Of a DNA stretch of 33,525 nt, positions 1-7,521 are shown in pieces. The position numbers were made by a program, and so were the translations under genes. This DNA is from Muribaculaceae bacterium (lineage in GTDB: Bacteria; Bacteroidota; Bacteroidia; Bacteroidales; Muribaculaceae), in contig JAIDYR010000006.1 in assembly GCA_029057985.1 (NCBI GenBank), forward strand, positions 1-33,525. The letters are read 5' to 3'. Position 1 is the first letter of the stretch. Every line of letters starts with the position of its first letter. Under the pieces are notes generated by a model. It made no database searches. It was not told the origin of the DNA and saw only the letters and a program-made list of their open reading frames with translations.

Positions 1-56
1 GCAGCCAAAAATAACAAGTTTTATTGTTCAAGTAATTTTAATCACAAATATCGTTT

Positions 57-70
57 AATTTTTGGAACTT
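57..70 (+). promoter_or_regulatory. Possible promoter element with GGAACTT
   Basis: AATTTTTGGAACTT lies 36 bp before the chosen start of the first gene. The identical 14-mer occurs at 21686-21699, upstream of the second TPR gene. GGAACTT resembles the -35 element of extracytoplasmic-function sigma factors, but the housekeeping TTTG/TAnnTTTG pattern is only partly matched here, so the assignment is weak. Confidence 0.25.
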
Positions 71-106
71 ACTTATTCTAATTCCTATTTACTAATATCA
101 ATATCT

Positions 107-1060
107 ATGAGACATTCTACACTGCACTATCTCGCTGTAATCATAATGACACTGATTGTATCATTTGCTACAAATGCTCAAGTCAAAGGATATGAGGAGT
201 ACCCTTATGCGGAGTTGTTTACAGAGGGAAAGGAATGGACCTGGATTCATTATGGCATTAAACCGGGGTATGACGGTAAACCTTTTTTCACGACTCACTA
301 CGTCGTTACGGTTAAAGTTGATGGATCAAAAAATATCAATGGAGTAGACTGTAAAAGGTTGACCATAGATACAGAAAGTATGCCCGGAAGTTGTAATGTT
401 TGCGATTATTGGTTAAATAGAGAATATGCCAACGCTTTTAGTTATTATACGTATAGGGTATCAATGGGGATTAAGGAAGAAGTGTACGTTTATGAAAAGG
501 ATCGTAAAATCTATTTTTATAGAGATCCCGGGGTAAAATATAAGGATGAAGTATCCGATGAGATAACTTTATGTAGACCTTATTTTGACTTACTTATGGA
601 TTTGAATATAAGCGTTGGGGATAATGGAGGTTGTTTAGGTAAAATCATCAGTGATGAATTGATTTATATTGATGGCCAACCGCATAGAAAACTGGTAGGG
701 ACAGGTCTTGAATACAGCACTGTACCTAACTGGAAAGCCTTTGAATGGATCGAGGGAATCGGTTCGAGCGAAGTTCTATGCAATTATACCCAGTATTTCT
801 GGTCGTATGCACCTCTTGCTCCTGACATGTGCATTGACGACTATATTCTGGCGGAAGTGAAGGATAATGGAAAGGTCATCTATGATCAAATGGATGTCAT
901 TAGAAATTTAGGACTGCAAGTTCCCGTTACTTTGGGAGCGGCTGTCATTCCCGAACAAGTTACTAACCATAAATGCTATGATCTCCAAGGCCGACCCATT
1001 AATTCACCCAAACATGGTGAATTCTTCATTCGCGATGGCAAGATACAATTCTGCAGATAA
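107..1060 (+). CDS. Secreted protein of unknown function with a C-terminal sorting-like tail
   Basis: I do not recognise the family. I chose ATG 107 over an in-frame TTG at 62 because it gives a clean signal peptide (MRHSTLHYLAVIIM, then an Ala/Asn region ending NAQ), about 24 residues of a 317-aa product. The body is rich in Trp, Tyr and Gly, with paired cysteines such as SCNVCDYW. The last 28 or so residues read CYDLQGRPINSPKHGEFFIR then DGK, which matches the short YDLQGR...GxYIxxGK tail seen on many exported Bacteroidales proteins and resembles a type IX sorting-type C-terminus. I infer export across the inner membrane and perhaps to the surface. The gene stands alone and converges on the murB fusion. 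A GGAACTT-containing promoter candidate lies at 57-70. Confidence 0.6.
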   Translation: MRHSTLHYLAVIIMTLIVSFATNAQVKGYEEYPYAELFTEGKEWTWIHYGIKPGYDGKPFFTTHYVVTVKVDGSKNINGVDCKRLTIDTESMPGSCNVCDYWLNREYANAFSYYTYRVSMGIKEEVYVYEKDRKIYFYRDPGVKYKDEVSDEITLCRPYFDLLMDLNISVGDNGGCLGKIISDELIYIDGQPHRKLVGTGLEYSTVPNWKAFEWIEGIGSSEVLCNYTQYFWSYAPLAPDMCIDDYILAEVKDNGKVIYDQMDVIRNLGLQVPVTLGAAVIPEQVTNHKCYDLQGRPINSPKHGEFFIRDGKIQFCR

Positions 1061-1083
1061 ACGATAGTATTCTACAAATTAAT

Positions 1084-1128
1084 AAAGACAGAAGCTTATA
1101 GTATATTTTTTATGCTTCTGTCTTTTAT
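1084..1128. terminator. Bidirectional terminator-like hairpin between convergent genes
   Basis: AAAGACAGAAGC at 1084-1095 pairs perfectly with GCTTCTGTCTTT at 1114-1125, and a short T-run follows. It sits 24 bp after the stop of the plus-strand gene and before the minus-strand murB stop, so it could serve both. Two further copies of the right arm follow at 1175-1186 and 1196-1207. Confidence 0.65.
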
Positions 1129-1207
1129 ATTTTGACAAAAGCACATAAGGACATAAGGTTTTCTGTGCTTTTGTGCTTCTGTCTTTTACTATTGGGCTTC
1201 TGTCTTT
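1114..1207. repeat. Three direct copies of GCTTCTGTCTTT
   Basis: The 12-mer GCTTCTGTCTTT occurs at 1114-1125, 1175-1186 and 1196-1207; the last copy includes the stop codon of the murB fusion. The single inverted copy at 1084-1095 could pair with any of the three, giving alternative hairpins for the minus-strand transcript. Confidence 0.7.
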
Positions 1208-3002
1208 AGAGGATTTCGATGGTCAGGCCGTCATAGGCGGGAGCTACATTGGCGGGGAGGCTTGCGGCGAAGGCATGGTGATGACCGACTTCGTGGCAGA
1301 GATGGGTCAGATAAGCCTGTCGGGGTTTTACTTCTTCGATAAGAGCAAGAGCTTCCTTTATAGTGAAGTGAGCGAAGTGATCGCGTTCACGAAGGGCATT
1401 GACGATGAGGACATCAAGACCCTCAAGTTTCTCCTTCTCTTCCTCGGGGATTGTCTTTGCATCCGTTATATAAGCGAATCGCCCGATCCGGAAGCCCAAA
1501 ATCGGAAGCTTGCCATGAAATACCTCTATTGGCTGAATCTCCACTCCTTTAATAAAGAAATTGCGGGAGGAATCAATCTCCGTGATTTCAAACGACGGCA
1601 CTCCGGGATACTTATCGCTACGGAAACAATAATCCAGACGCTTCATCAGATGCTCCTTCACGTCCGACTTCATATACATGTCGACAGGACCCGAGAAGCA
1701 GAACGGCCTCAGATCATCAATTCCGCCGACATGATCGTAATGCTCATGGGTTATGAGGACACCATCCACATGACGCAAATCCACTTTCAAAGCCTGCTTG
1801 CGAAAATCCGGCGAAGCATCGATGAGAAGTTTTACACCCATTGTCTCTACAAGGACAGAGGCACGAAGCCTATGATCGAGAGGATTCTCCGACTTGCAGA
1901 CTCCGCAGTCACACATCAGCTCCGGAACACCCTTACTCGTACCGCTCCCTAACACAGTCACCTTGATGCGGGAATCTATATAGTTGACCTCCGGCTCGAG
2001 AGGCACGTGAAACGCCCTATTTACTCTGTGAGCGACATAATCAGCAAGTTCTACTACATTCTTTGCAGTAGCACTTCCTTCATTCGCTAAAACAAGGCAA
2101 TTCTTGGGATATACAATCGCCCCTCCACGCTTTTCACCCTTCAATCCGGCATGCTCTATGAGCCAACCCGCCGGAATCTTAACATGCGTTTCATCCCCTT
2201 CGAGATCATAATGCGGTATATTCGGATCGAGATTCAGCATCTCCATCTCGTAATATTTACGCCTGACGATAGGATTCTTGAAGAAACTCCCTGCGCTCCC
2301 TACCTCTCGGGGATTCGGAAGTTTGGAGTTGCGGATATCAATAACGAAATCGCGAATCTGACGAATGGTTACAGGCGTATCTCCGGCTTCCTCACGAAGA
2401 CGTTTCAGACCCCCGTAATTCACATTATCAGCATACTCCGACCTGCGCAGACGGAAACTAACTCTCAGCACATAATACCGATCCTTCCAGATTGTCTTGA
2501 AATTAGAATTGCGATAGGAAAATCCGCAATCCTCATTTGAAAATCTCACAACCTGCAGAGTCTCGCGGTCAAGACATTCCACTGCGTGGATGACATCTTT
2601 GGCCTCAACGCCGTAGGCCCCGACATTCTGGACGGGAGCAGCACCTACTTCCCCCGGTATACCTGCCATATTTTCCAGTCCGGCAATCCCTTCTTCTACG
2701 CAATAGTCGACGAAATGTTCCCAGTTCTCACCTGCGCCGGCTATCACGAAGGTCGTCGAATCATCTTTATCATAGGTCGTTATACCCTTTATAGCCGAAT
2801 GAAGTATAAGTCCGTTGAAATCATGCAGAAACAGCAGATTGGATCCGCCCCCGATATGAAGCACCTTATTCTCACGATACTCTTCCGAGCGGCAAATTTT
2901 TATGAGTTCGTTAAGGCTGGAGTATTCGGCGAAATACGCCGCCTTGACAGGGATTCCGAACGTAGTCAGTCCGGTTATATCAAACTCCTTTTTGATTTCC
3001 AT
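1206..3002 (-). CDS. murB: UDP-N-acetylenolpyruvoylglucosamine reductase (MurB) fused to a PhnP-like MBL-fold hydrolase
   Basis: MurB reduces UDP-GlcNAc-enolpyruvate to UDP-MurNAc with NADPH and FAD in the cytoplasm. Residues 1-341 are a full MurB: FAD loop IGGGSNLLF (50-58), GLENMAGIPGEVGAAPVQN (108-126), catalytic Arg in FSYRNSNF (R164), catalytic Ser in GSAGSFFKNP (S239) and the terminal Glu in LEPEVNY (E336). Without a stop the frame runs on into a complete MBL domain (345-598): LGSGTSKGVP, a C364-x-C366-x-x-C369 cluster like the structural zinc site of PhnP, the metal motif THEHYDHVGG (418-427), H496, D514 and THLCHEVGHH (566-575). The start was taken at MEIKKEFD because upstream residues are hydrophobic junk, giving 598 aa. 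It lies 44 bp downstream of the lipoprotein gene, probably in the same operon. MurB activity is secure; the substrate of the second domain is not known. Confidence 0.9.
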   Translation of the reverse strand: MEIKKEFDITGLTTFGIPVKAAYFAEYSSLNELIKICRSEEYRENKVLHIGGGSNLLFLHDFNGLILHSAIKGITTYDKDDSTTFVIAGAGENWEHFVDYCVEEGIAGLENMAGIPGEVGAAPVQNVGAYGVEAKDVIHAVECLDRETLQVVRFSNEDCGFSYRNSNFKTIWKDRYYVLRVSFRLRRSEYADNVNYGGLKRLREEAGDTPVTIRQIRDFVIDIRNSKLPNPREVGSAGSFFKNPIVRRKYYEMEMLNLDPNIPHYDLEGDETHVKIPAGWLIEHAGLKGEKRGGAIVYPKNCLVLANEGSATAKNVVELADYVAHRVNRAFHVPLEPEVNYIDSRIKVTVLGSGTSKGVPELMCDCGVCKSENPLDHRLRASVLVETMGVKLLIDASPDFRKQALKVDLRHVDGVLITHEHYDHVGGIDDLRPFCFSGPVDMYMKSDVKEHLMKRLDYCFRSDKYPGVPSFEITEIDSSRNFFIKGVEIQPIEVFHGKLPILGFRIGRFAYITDAKTIPEEEKEKLEGLDVLIVNALRERDHFAHFTIKEALALIEEVKPRQAYLTHLCHEVGHHHAFAASLPANVAPAYDGLTIEIL

Positions 3003-3046
3003 TATTTTATATATTATAGATTGCGAAAGCGTAATTAAAATAAATA

Positions 3047-4000
3047 TCAAATTTTATCAGGAACCGAATTGATACCTTGAACAATGCCATCTACGAAGTA
3101 AAGCACCGTCCCGTCAGAATAGCTCCAGATAAGAAGAGTATGTTGATAATCATGACCCGAGTTGACATCCGTCGGATTCCCCTTTGAAAGTCGACATTCA
3201 TCACGGGTCATCCCGATCTCTACCTTCCCTTGCATGATATTCTCCCATATTTTGTCTGAAATTGACGGATAATTCTTTCGGGGATCCGACAACTGAAGCA
3301 TATTGGCAAAACTTCTTGAATCCTTACCGGAGTTGCCGAAATTAAGTAGCATCCTGCCGATTCTGCCCTCCGTATCTTCAAATAATACCTTAATCGGGAA
3401 AATCATATTGCCCGGGCTCACATTCAATACTCTTATTTTTTCGAATCTTTTGCCGTCCACGCGCTCTCCGTACTCATCCTCGCGCAGCGAATTACGGGTC
3501 CAGAAATTTTTTCCTACCATTTTATCCGCGACCTGATTTATCATCGAGGGATCGACCAATCCGGGAATTGCATCACTCATTATTTCCCGGTCGTCGGCCT
3601 TACCCGAAGGGAGGTATCGAAATTCATCGCCGCCCCGGCTGAAGGTAAGGGCAGGAATGGATGTGCCGTCAGGCTGACGATACATCCTACATTCCTTATA
3701 CCTCAATGTGTCTCCTATTGAAAGTTGATAATTGCCGCTCACAATCCTGCGAGGCTCAAAAAGGACCGATCCTCTGTCGCCAACTACGACAAATTCCTTG
3801 CCATCCGCCCACTTCGTATGAGGAATCGGACAGATATCGCTCAGAAACTTCTCTTCTGCGGTTGGCTCAAGACTCTTTTTCTCCTCTCGCGTCATCTTGA
3901 TCTTTTTGGTAGACTCGATGCCGGTGAAACATCCGCATAGAGTAAAAGCCATAACGATCGTCACGAGACATGAAATATATTTTATCAGTAGTTTATTCAT
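3047..4000 (-). CDS. Lipoprotein with a BamE/SmpA-like C-terminal region
   Basis: The start at 4000 gives MNKLLIKYISCLVTIVMAF then a lipobox L21-C22-G23-C24, so Cys24 should be lipidated; longer in-frame starts would spoil the signal peptide. The product is 317 aa. Roughly residues 262-312 read GKVEIGMTRDECRLSKGNP and later LLIWSYSDGTVLYFVDG, the pattern of SmpA/OmlA/BamE-type repeats (G-M-T...G-x-P...W-x-Y). The central part (residues 30-250) I do not recognise. It precedes murB on the same strand by 44 bp. An envelope role is inferred from the signal and fold hint; true BamE proteins are much shorter, so this is not simply BamE. Confidence 0.65.
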   Translation of the reverse strand: MNKLLIKYISCLVTIVMAFTLCGCFTGIESTKKIKMTREEKKSLEPTAEEKFLSDICPIPHTKWADGKEFVVVGDRGSVLFEPRRIVSGNYQLSIGDTLRYKECRMYRQPDGTSIPALTFSRGGDEFRYLPSGKADDREIMSDAIPGLVDPSMINQVADKMVGKNFWTRNSLREDEYGERVDGKRFEKIRVLNVSPGNMIFPIKVLFEDTEGRIGRMLLNFGNSGKDSRSFANMLQLSDPRKNYPSISDKIWENIMQGKVEIGMTRDECRLSKGNPTDVNSGHDYQHTLLIWSYSDGTVLYFVDGIVQGINSVPDKI

Positions 4001-4050
4001 ATTAAACGACATAAGTCTTGGCCGGGATGCAGACCACATAACTTCGGTTA

Positions 4051-4058
4051 CAAAATTA
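4051..4058 (-). promoter_or_regulatory. Probable -7 element for the lipoprotein-murB operon
   Basis: Read on the minus strand, 4058-4051 is TAATTTTG, a perfect TAnnTTTG -7 box about 50 bp before the start at 4000. No good TTTG lies 19-21 bp upstream, so only the -7 half is supported. It is back to back with the tRNA-Met promoter. Confidence 0.45.
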
Positions 4059-4089
4059 CAAAAAAAATGTCACTTTTTTATCTAAAAAT

Positions 4090-4120
4090 TTTGTCAATTC
4101 AAAAAATGTGCGTAACTTTG
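4090..4120 (+). promoter_or_regulatory. Promoter of tRNA-Met
   Basis: TTTG at 4090-4093, a 19-bp spacer, then TAACTTTG at 4113-4120 match the Bacteroidota -33/-7 consensus. The expected start is near 4127, about 30 nt before the tRNA. Confidence 0.75.
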
Positions 4121-4156
4121 CACTCGCAAAACGGCAAGAGAGCCTTTTGAAGAAAT

Positions 4157-4233
4157 GGCGGGATAGCTCAGTTGGTTAGAGCGTCGGATTCATAACCCGG
4201 AGGTCCCGAGTTCAATTCTCGGTCCCGCTACCA
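4157..4233 (+). tRNA. tRNA-Met (anticodon CAT), probably elongator
   Basis: The 77-nt gene folds as a cloverleaf: acceptor GGCGGGA with TCCCGCT (first pair G-U), D-arm GCTC/GAGC, anticodon loop TTCATAA, T-arm CCGAG/CTCGG around TTCAATT, discriminator A and encoded CCA. The anticodon is CAT. The initiator hallmark of three G-C pairs beside the loop is not met, since GGA faces CCC and leaves an A-C mismatch. A lysidine-modified Ile tRNA cannot be formally excluded from sequence alone. Confidence 0.9.
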
Positions 4234-4252
4234 AATTCAACTCCCTCACAGT

Positions 4253-4287
4253 AAGCGTCTTGATTTTGAGTCAAGACGCTTTTTTTG
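4253..4287 (+). terminator. Intrinsic terminator after tRNA-Met
   Basis: AAGCGTCTTGA (4253-4263) and TCAAGACGCTT (4271-4281) form an 11-bp perfect stem with a 7-nt loop, followed by seven T residues. Confidence 0.92.
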
Positions 4288-4297
4288 TTATATTCGA

Positions 4298-4331
4298 GAT
4301 TTGACTGCCGTATAGATTCGACTGCCGTATA
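4298..4331. repeat. Tandem 17-bp duplication
   Basis: GATTTGACTGCCGTATA (4298-4314) is followed directly by GATTCGACTGCCGTATA (4315-4331), one mismatch. It lies between the tRNA terminator and the nucleoside transporter promoter; no function is apparent. Confidence 0.75.
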
Positions 4332-4423
4332 AAAGTAGATTCCCATATTCCGAATATAGATGTCAGGCTGTGTAGAAGAAAAAAGAAACTTCAAAAAAAC
4401 TTTTTAATTTAAAGATGATTGAT

Positions 4424-4431
4424 TAACTTTG
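4424..4431 (+). promoter_or_regulatory. Probable -7 element for the nucleoside transporter
   Basis: TAACTTTG is a perfect -7 box 45 bp before ATG 4476. The -33 position holds a T-run (4401-4405) rather than TTTG. Its place inside the upstream open frame supports starting translation at 4476. Confidence 0.5.
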
Positions 4432-4475
4432 TGACTGTTTTCCATTCTCCTCACTTTCCTAACAACATCTTTACC

Positions 4476-5876
4476 ATGGCAAATAATGTAAAATCGCGCC
4501 TCGCGATAATGAATTTCCTCGAGTTCGCCATCTGGGGTTCTTACCTGACTTGTATAGGTAATTATCTCGGAGCTAACGGCCTCGGCGACAAAATTTCTCT
4601 TTTCTATGCCATTCAAGGCGTAGTTTCTATCTTTATGCCCGCGATAATCGGCATTATAGCAGATAAACTCATGCAACCGCAACGTCTGCTCGGTCTGTGC
4701 CATCTGCTTGCGGCCATCTTCATGGGGGGCGCATGGTATTATGGAATGACCAACCATGGCAACCTTGATTTTGGAATAATTTTTACTCTCTATACTCTTT
4801 CCGTTGCATTCTTCATGCCGACAATAGCCCTGGCAAATACCGTAGCCTTCTCCATTCTTAAGCGCAACGGCATGGACACTATCAAAGACTTTCCGCCGAT
4901 CCGGGTGCTCGGCACTGTCGGTTTCATCGCAGCCATGTGGTTTGTCAATGGATTCTATATCTACGACGGTCAATGGGGATATATGCTCGCCAATCCCTTA
5001 GGCGATCAGGCCCAGTTTGACCCCCGATTCCAATATACGGTGAATCAGCTTGCCGTCTGCGCTATACTTGGCCTCGTTCTTGCGGCCTACAGCTTCATCC
5101 TTCTGCCTGCATGTCCGCTCGCTAAATCAGAAGGAGGCAAGCAGCCTTCCCTCGCAGAAATGCTCGGTCTGGATGCATTCAAACTCTTCAAATCTTCCCG
5201 CATGGCTATCTTCTTTATCTTCTCCATGCTTCTCGGAGTATCGCTTCAGATCACTAACGGTTACGCCACTCCCTTCATAACCTCCTTCAAGGCCAATCCG
5301 GAATTCATCGAGTCTTTCGCCGCCAACAATGCGACTCTTCTCACCTCTCTGAGCCAGATATCGGAGGCCTGCTGCATTCTGCTCATCCCATTCTGCCTTA
5401 AGAAATTCGGCATCAAAAACGTGATGCTGATCGCTATGTTTGCATGGGTGATACGTTTCGGATTCTTCGGAATCGGCGGGCCGACTATGCCCTCTGTCAT
5501 CCTGCTTATCGCTTCGATGATCATCTATGGCGTGGCGTTCGACTTCTTTAACGTCAGCGGGGCTCTCTACGTAGAGCAAGAGACCTCCCCAAAGATCCAG
5601 GCATCAGCCCAGGGATTATTCATGTTGATGACCAACGGCATCGGCGCAACCGCGGGAATGCTCGCAGCGGGAGCCATCGTCAATACGTACTGTCACTATG
5701 AAGGGGAATATATGATCGGCGACTGGAAGACTACCTGGCTCATCTTCGCCGGATATGCATTGGCCGTCGCTCTGCTCTTCATCTTTATCTTCCGCTCTCC
5801 TAAAAAGTCTGAAGCTATCAACGACGACAAAGCTGAGGCTCTCGTCGGAGGAGGCGATGGATTTGTGGAATCCTGA
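4476..5876 (+). CDS. Nucleoside permease of the NupG/XapB major facilitator type
   Basis: The 466-aa inner-membrane protein should import nucleosides with protons. The first helix reads NFLEFAIWGSYLTCIGNYLG, close to the NupG signature (F-L-Q-F...W-G-S-W-L...G-S-Y), followed by GVVSIFMPAIIGIIADKLM, which also matches NupG (FMPALLGIVADKW). Many further hydrophobic helices follow to the C-terminus, consistent with 12 spans, with a hydrophilic middle loop near residues 215-245 (SEGGKQPSLAEMLG). I chose ATG 4476 (MANNVKSRLAIMNF) because the frame upstream lies within the promoter. It has its own promoter and appears monocistronic. The exact nucleoside preference cannot be read from sequence. Confidence 0.85.
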   Translation: MANNVKSRLAIMNFLEFAIWGSYLTCIGNYLGANGLGDKISLFYAIQGVVSIFMPAIIGIIADKLMQPQRLLGLCHLLAAIFMGGAWYYGMTNHGNLDFGIIFTLYTLSVAFFMPTIALANTVAFSILKRNGMDTIKDFPPIRVLGTVGFIAAMWFVNGFYIYDGQWGYMLANPLGDQAQFDPRFQYTVNQLAVCAILGLVLAAYSFILLPACPLAKSEGGKQPSLAEMLGLDAFKLFKSSRMAIFFIFSMLLGVSLQITNGYATPFITSFKANPEFIESFAANNATLLTSLSQISEACCILLIPFCLKKFGIKNVMLIAMFAWVIRFGFFGIGGPTMPSVILLIASMIIYGVAFDFFNVSGALYVEQETSPKIQASAQGLFMLMTNGIGATAGMLAAGAIVNTYCHYEGEYMIGDWKTTWLIFAGYALAVALLFIFIFRSPKKSEAINDDKAEALVGGGDGFVES

Positions 5877-5930
5877 TTTATGACTTATCGTCTATCTTCA
5901 AACTTTTCTAAGAAACTGAAGATTATCAAA

Positions 5931-5958
5931 TTTGCATCTGACTTAATTTTATTCTTTG
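5931..5958 (+). promoter_or_regulatory. Weak promoter candidate for rsmE-kdsA-TPR
   Basis: TTTG at 5931-5934 and TATTCTTTG at 5950-5958 (one base too long for TAnnTTTG) lie just before the TTG start at 5963. If used, the transcript would start almost on the start codon. Read-through from the transporter gene 86 bp upstream is the alternative. Confidence 0.3.
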
Positions 5959-5962
5959 CCAA

Positions 5963-6700
5963 TTGATACAGTTTTATGCTCCCGACATAACGACGACAGG
6001 AATCCTGCCTGCCGACGAATCTCGCCACTGCTGCAAAGTCCTTCGCCATCGCTCCGATGATGTGATATGCGTCATTGATGGCCTTGGAGAACGGTATCAG
6101 TGCAGAATTGTCGATCCGGACCCTCGGGCTACTCAGGTTGAGATTATATCATCCGAGGCAATCGGCCGCCATTGGCATGAGAATATAACTCTCGCTGTAG
6201 CTCCGACGAAAAATATGGACCGCCTGGAATGGATGACAGAGAAAGCGGTGGAGATCGGTGTAGATTCAATAGTGCCGTTGCTATGTACTCATTCAGAGCG
6301 TAAGGTTGTAAAGACGGAGCGCCTCGTAAATATTGCTGTTTCAGCCATGAAGCAGAGTCTTAAGACCACCTTGCCGACGGTAGCGCCGCTCACTCCATTC
6401 AAGTCTTTCATGGCGGAGTGCAGCCGGCAACGGATACAGAATCCCGGACTGCAACTTTTTATGGGATATTGCGATGCGACATATCCGAGAAAAGAATTGA
6501 TACGCGAATATAGCCCCGGGTCGGACGTGATAATCCTTATCGGACCTGAAGGGGATTTCTCACCCGAAGAAGTGAAGGAGGCTGTAAGAGTGGGATTCGT
6601 GCCTGTAACTTTCGGGCCGAGCCGATTGCGCACGGAGACTGCTGCTATAACTGCGCTTAATGCTATTCACTTTCTTAATGAACAACATGATGAACATTGA
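5963..6700 (+). CDS. rsmE: 16S rRNA m3U1498 methyltransferase RsmE
   Basis: RsmE methylates N3 of U1498 in 16S rRNA with SAM. The 245-aa protein has the N-terminal PUA-like part (IQFYAPDI...ESRHCCKVLRHRSDD, residues 2-32) and the SPOUT knot: LIGPEGDFSPEEV (about 190-203) and FGPSRLRTETAAITAL (about 217-232), both diagnostic. The start is TTG: the conserved FYAPDI begins at codon 3, no ATG lies upstream in frame before a stop at 5939, and the next ATG would delete the PUA domain. The 3' end overlaps the start of kdsA by about 11 bp, so the two are probably translationally coupled. Confidence 0.9.
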   Translation: MIQFYAPDITTTGILPADESRHCCKVLRHRSDDVICVIDGLGERYQCRIVDPDPRATQVEIISSEAIGRHWHENITLAVAPTKNMDRLEWMTEKAVEIGVDSIVPLLCTHSERKVVKTERLVNIAVSAMKQSLKTTLPTVAPLTPFKSFMAECSRQRIQNPGLQLFMGYCDATYPRKELIREYSPGSDVIILIGPEGDFSPEEVKEAVRVGFVPVTFGPSRLRTETAAITALNAIHFLNEQHDEH

Positions 6701-7508
6701 TATAAAAAATTATCTTACCTCAAGTCCTACAGGTAATTTCTTCCTCTTGGCAGGGCCATGCGTAATTGAAGGAGAAGAAATGGCTCTTGATCTGGCAGAG
6801 CAATTATTGAAAATTGCTACTCCGTTGAATATTCCACTCGTGTTTAAAGGAAGCTATAGGAAAGCGAATCGTTCGCGCCTTGATTCTTTCACCGGGATAG
6901 GCGACTTCAAGGCTCTTGAAATTCTTCAGAAAGTGCGCCACACATTCGGCATCCCTGTTGTCACTGACATTCACGAAACTCACGAAGCTGCCCTGGCTGC
7001 TGAATTTGTAGATATTCTTCAGATTCCCGCGTTCTTATGCCGGCAGACCGATCTGCTTCTCGCCGCCGCGTCAACCGGGAAGATGGTAAATATCAAGAAA
7101 GGACAGTTCCTTGCCCCCGAGGCAATGAAATATGCAGTGGAGAAAGTGAGATCTGAAGGCAATGACAAAGTCGCCGTGACGGATCGCGGCACACTCTTCG
7201 GCTATCAGGATCTGATTGTCGATATGCGTGCCTTTCCGATAATGAAACATGAATGTGATTGTCCCGTAATAGCTGATATCACTCATTCTCTGCAGCAACC
7301 TAACTCCGCTTCGGGAGTGACAGGCGGACGCCCGGAGATGATCTCTACAATCGCCAAAGCTGCAATCGCTGCCGGCGCCGACGGGATATTCATGGAGACT
7401 CACCGCGATCCATCCAAGGCTAAAAGCGACGGAGCAAATATGCTCCCGCTCGACAAAGTTGAGGACCTGCTCAACAGACTGACAGCTATCCGCTACGCAT
7501 TAGGCTAA
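6690..7508 (+). CDS. kdsA: 3-deoxy-8-phosphooctulonate (KDO-8-P) synthase
   Basis: KdsA condenses phosphoenolpyruvate with arabinose 5-phosphate to make KDO-8-P, the precursor of the LPS inner core sugar. Motifs in order: LAGPCVIE, FKGSYRKANRS, VTDIHE, QIPAFLCRQTDLL, NIKKGQFLAP, TDRGTLFGYQDLIVDMR, DITHSLQQPN, GGRPEMI, METHRDPSKAKSDGAN. The Cys in AGPC, with the His of THS, the Glu of METH and the Asp of SDGAN, matches the metal-dependent class; metal-independent enzymes have Asn in place of Cys. Four in-frame ATGs (6660, 6678, 6687, 6690) fall in the rsmE overlap; 6690 (MNIDIKNYL) gives the usual length, about 272 aa, but 6678 or 6687 are possible. Confidence 0.93.
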   Translation: MNIDIKNYLTSSPTGNFFLLAGPCVIEGEEMALDLAEQLLKIATPLNIPLVFKGSYRKANRSRLDSFTGIGDFKALEILQKVRHTFGIPVVTDIHETHEAALAAEFVDILQIPAFLCRQTDLLLAAASTGKMVNIKKGQFLAPEAMKYAVEKVRSEGNDKVAVTDRGTLFGYQDLIVDMRAFPIMKHECDCPVIADITHSLQQPNSASGVTGGRPEMISTIAKAAIAAGADGIFMETHRDPSKAKSDGANMLPLDKVEDLLNRLTAIRYALG

Positions 7509-7521
7509 ATTACAAATAAGT

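Noticed and set aside
1940-1980. Frameshift or missed stop between murB and the MBL gene
   Set aside because: The frame is continuous and both domains are intact. Without reads I take the fusion as real, though a single-base error changing the MBL start codon cannot be ruled out.
4157-4233. Initiator tRNA-fMet
   Set aside because: The anticodon stem has GGA opposite CCC rather than three G-C pairs next to the loop, and the first acceptor pair is G-U, not the C-A mismatch of initiators.
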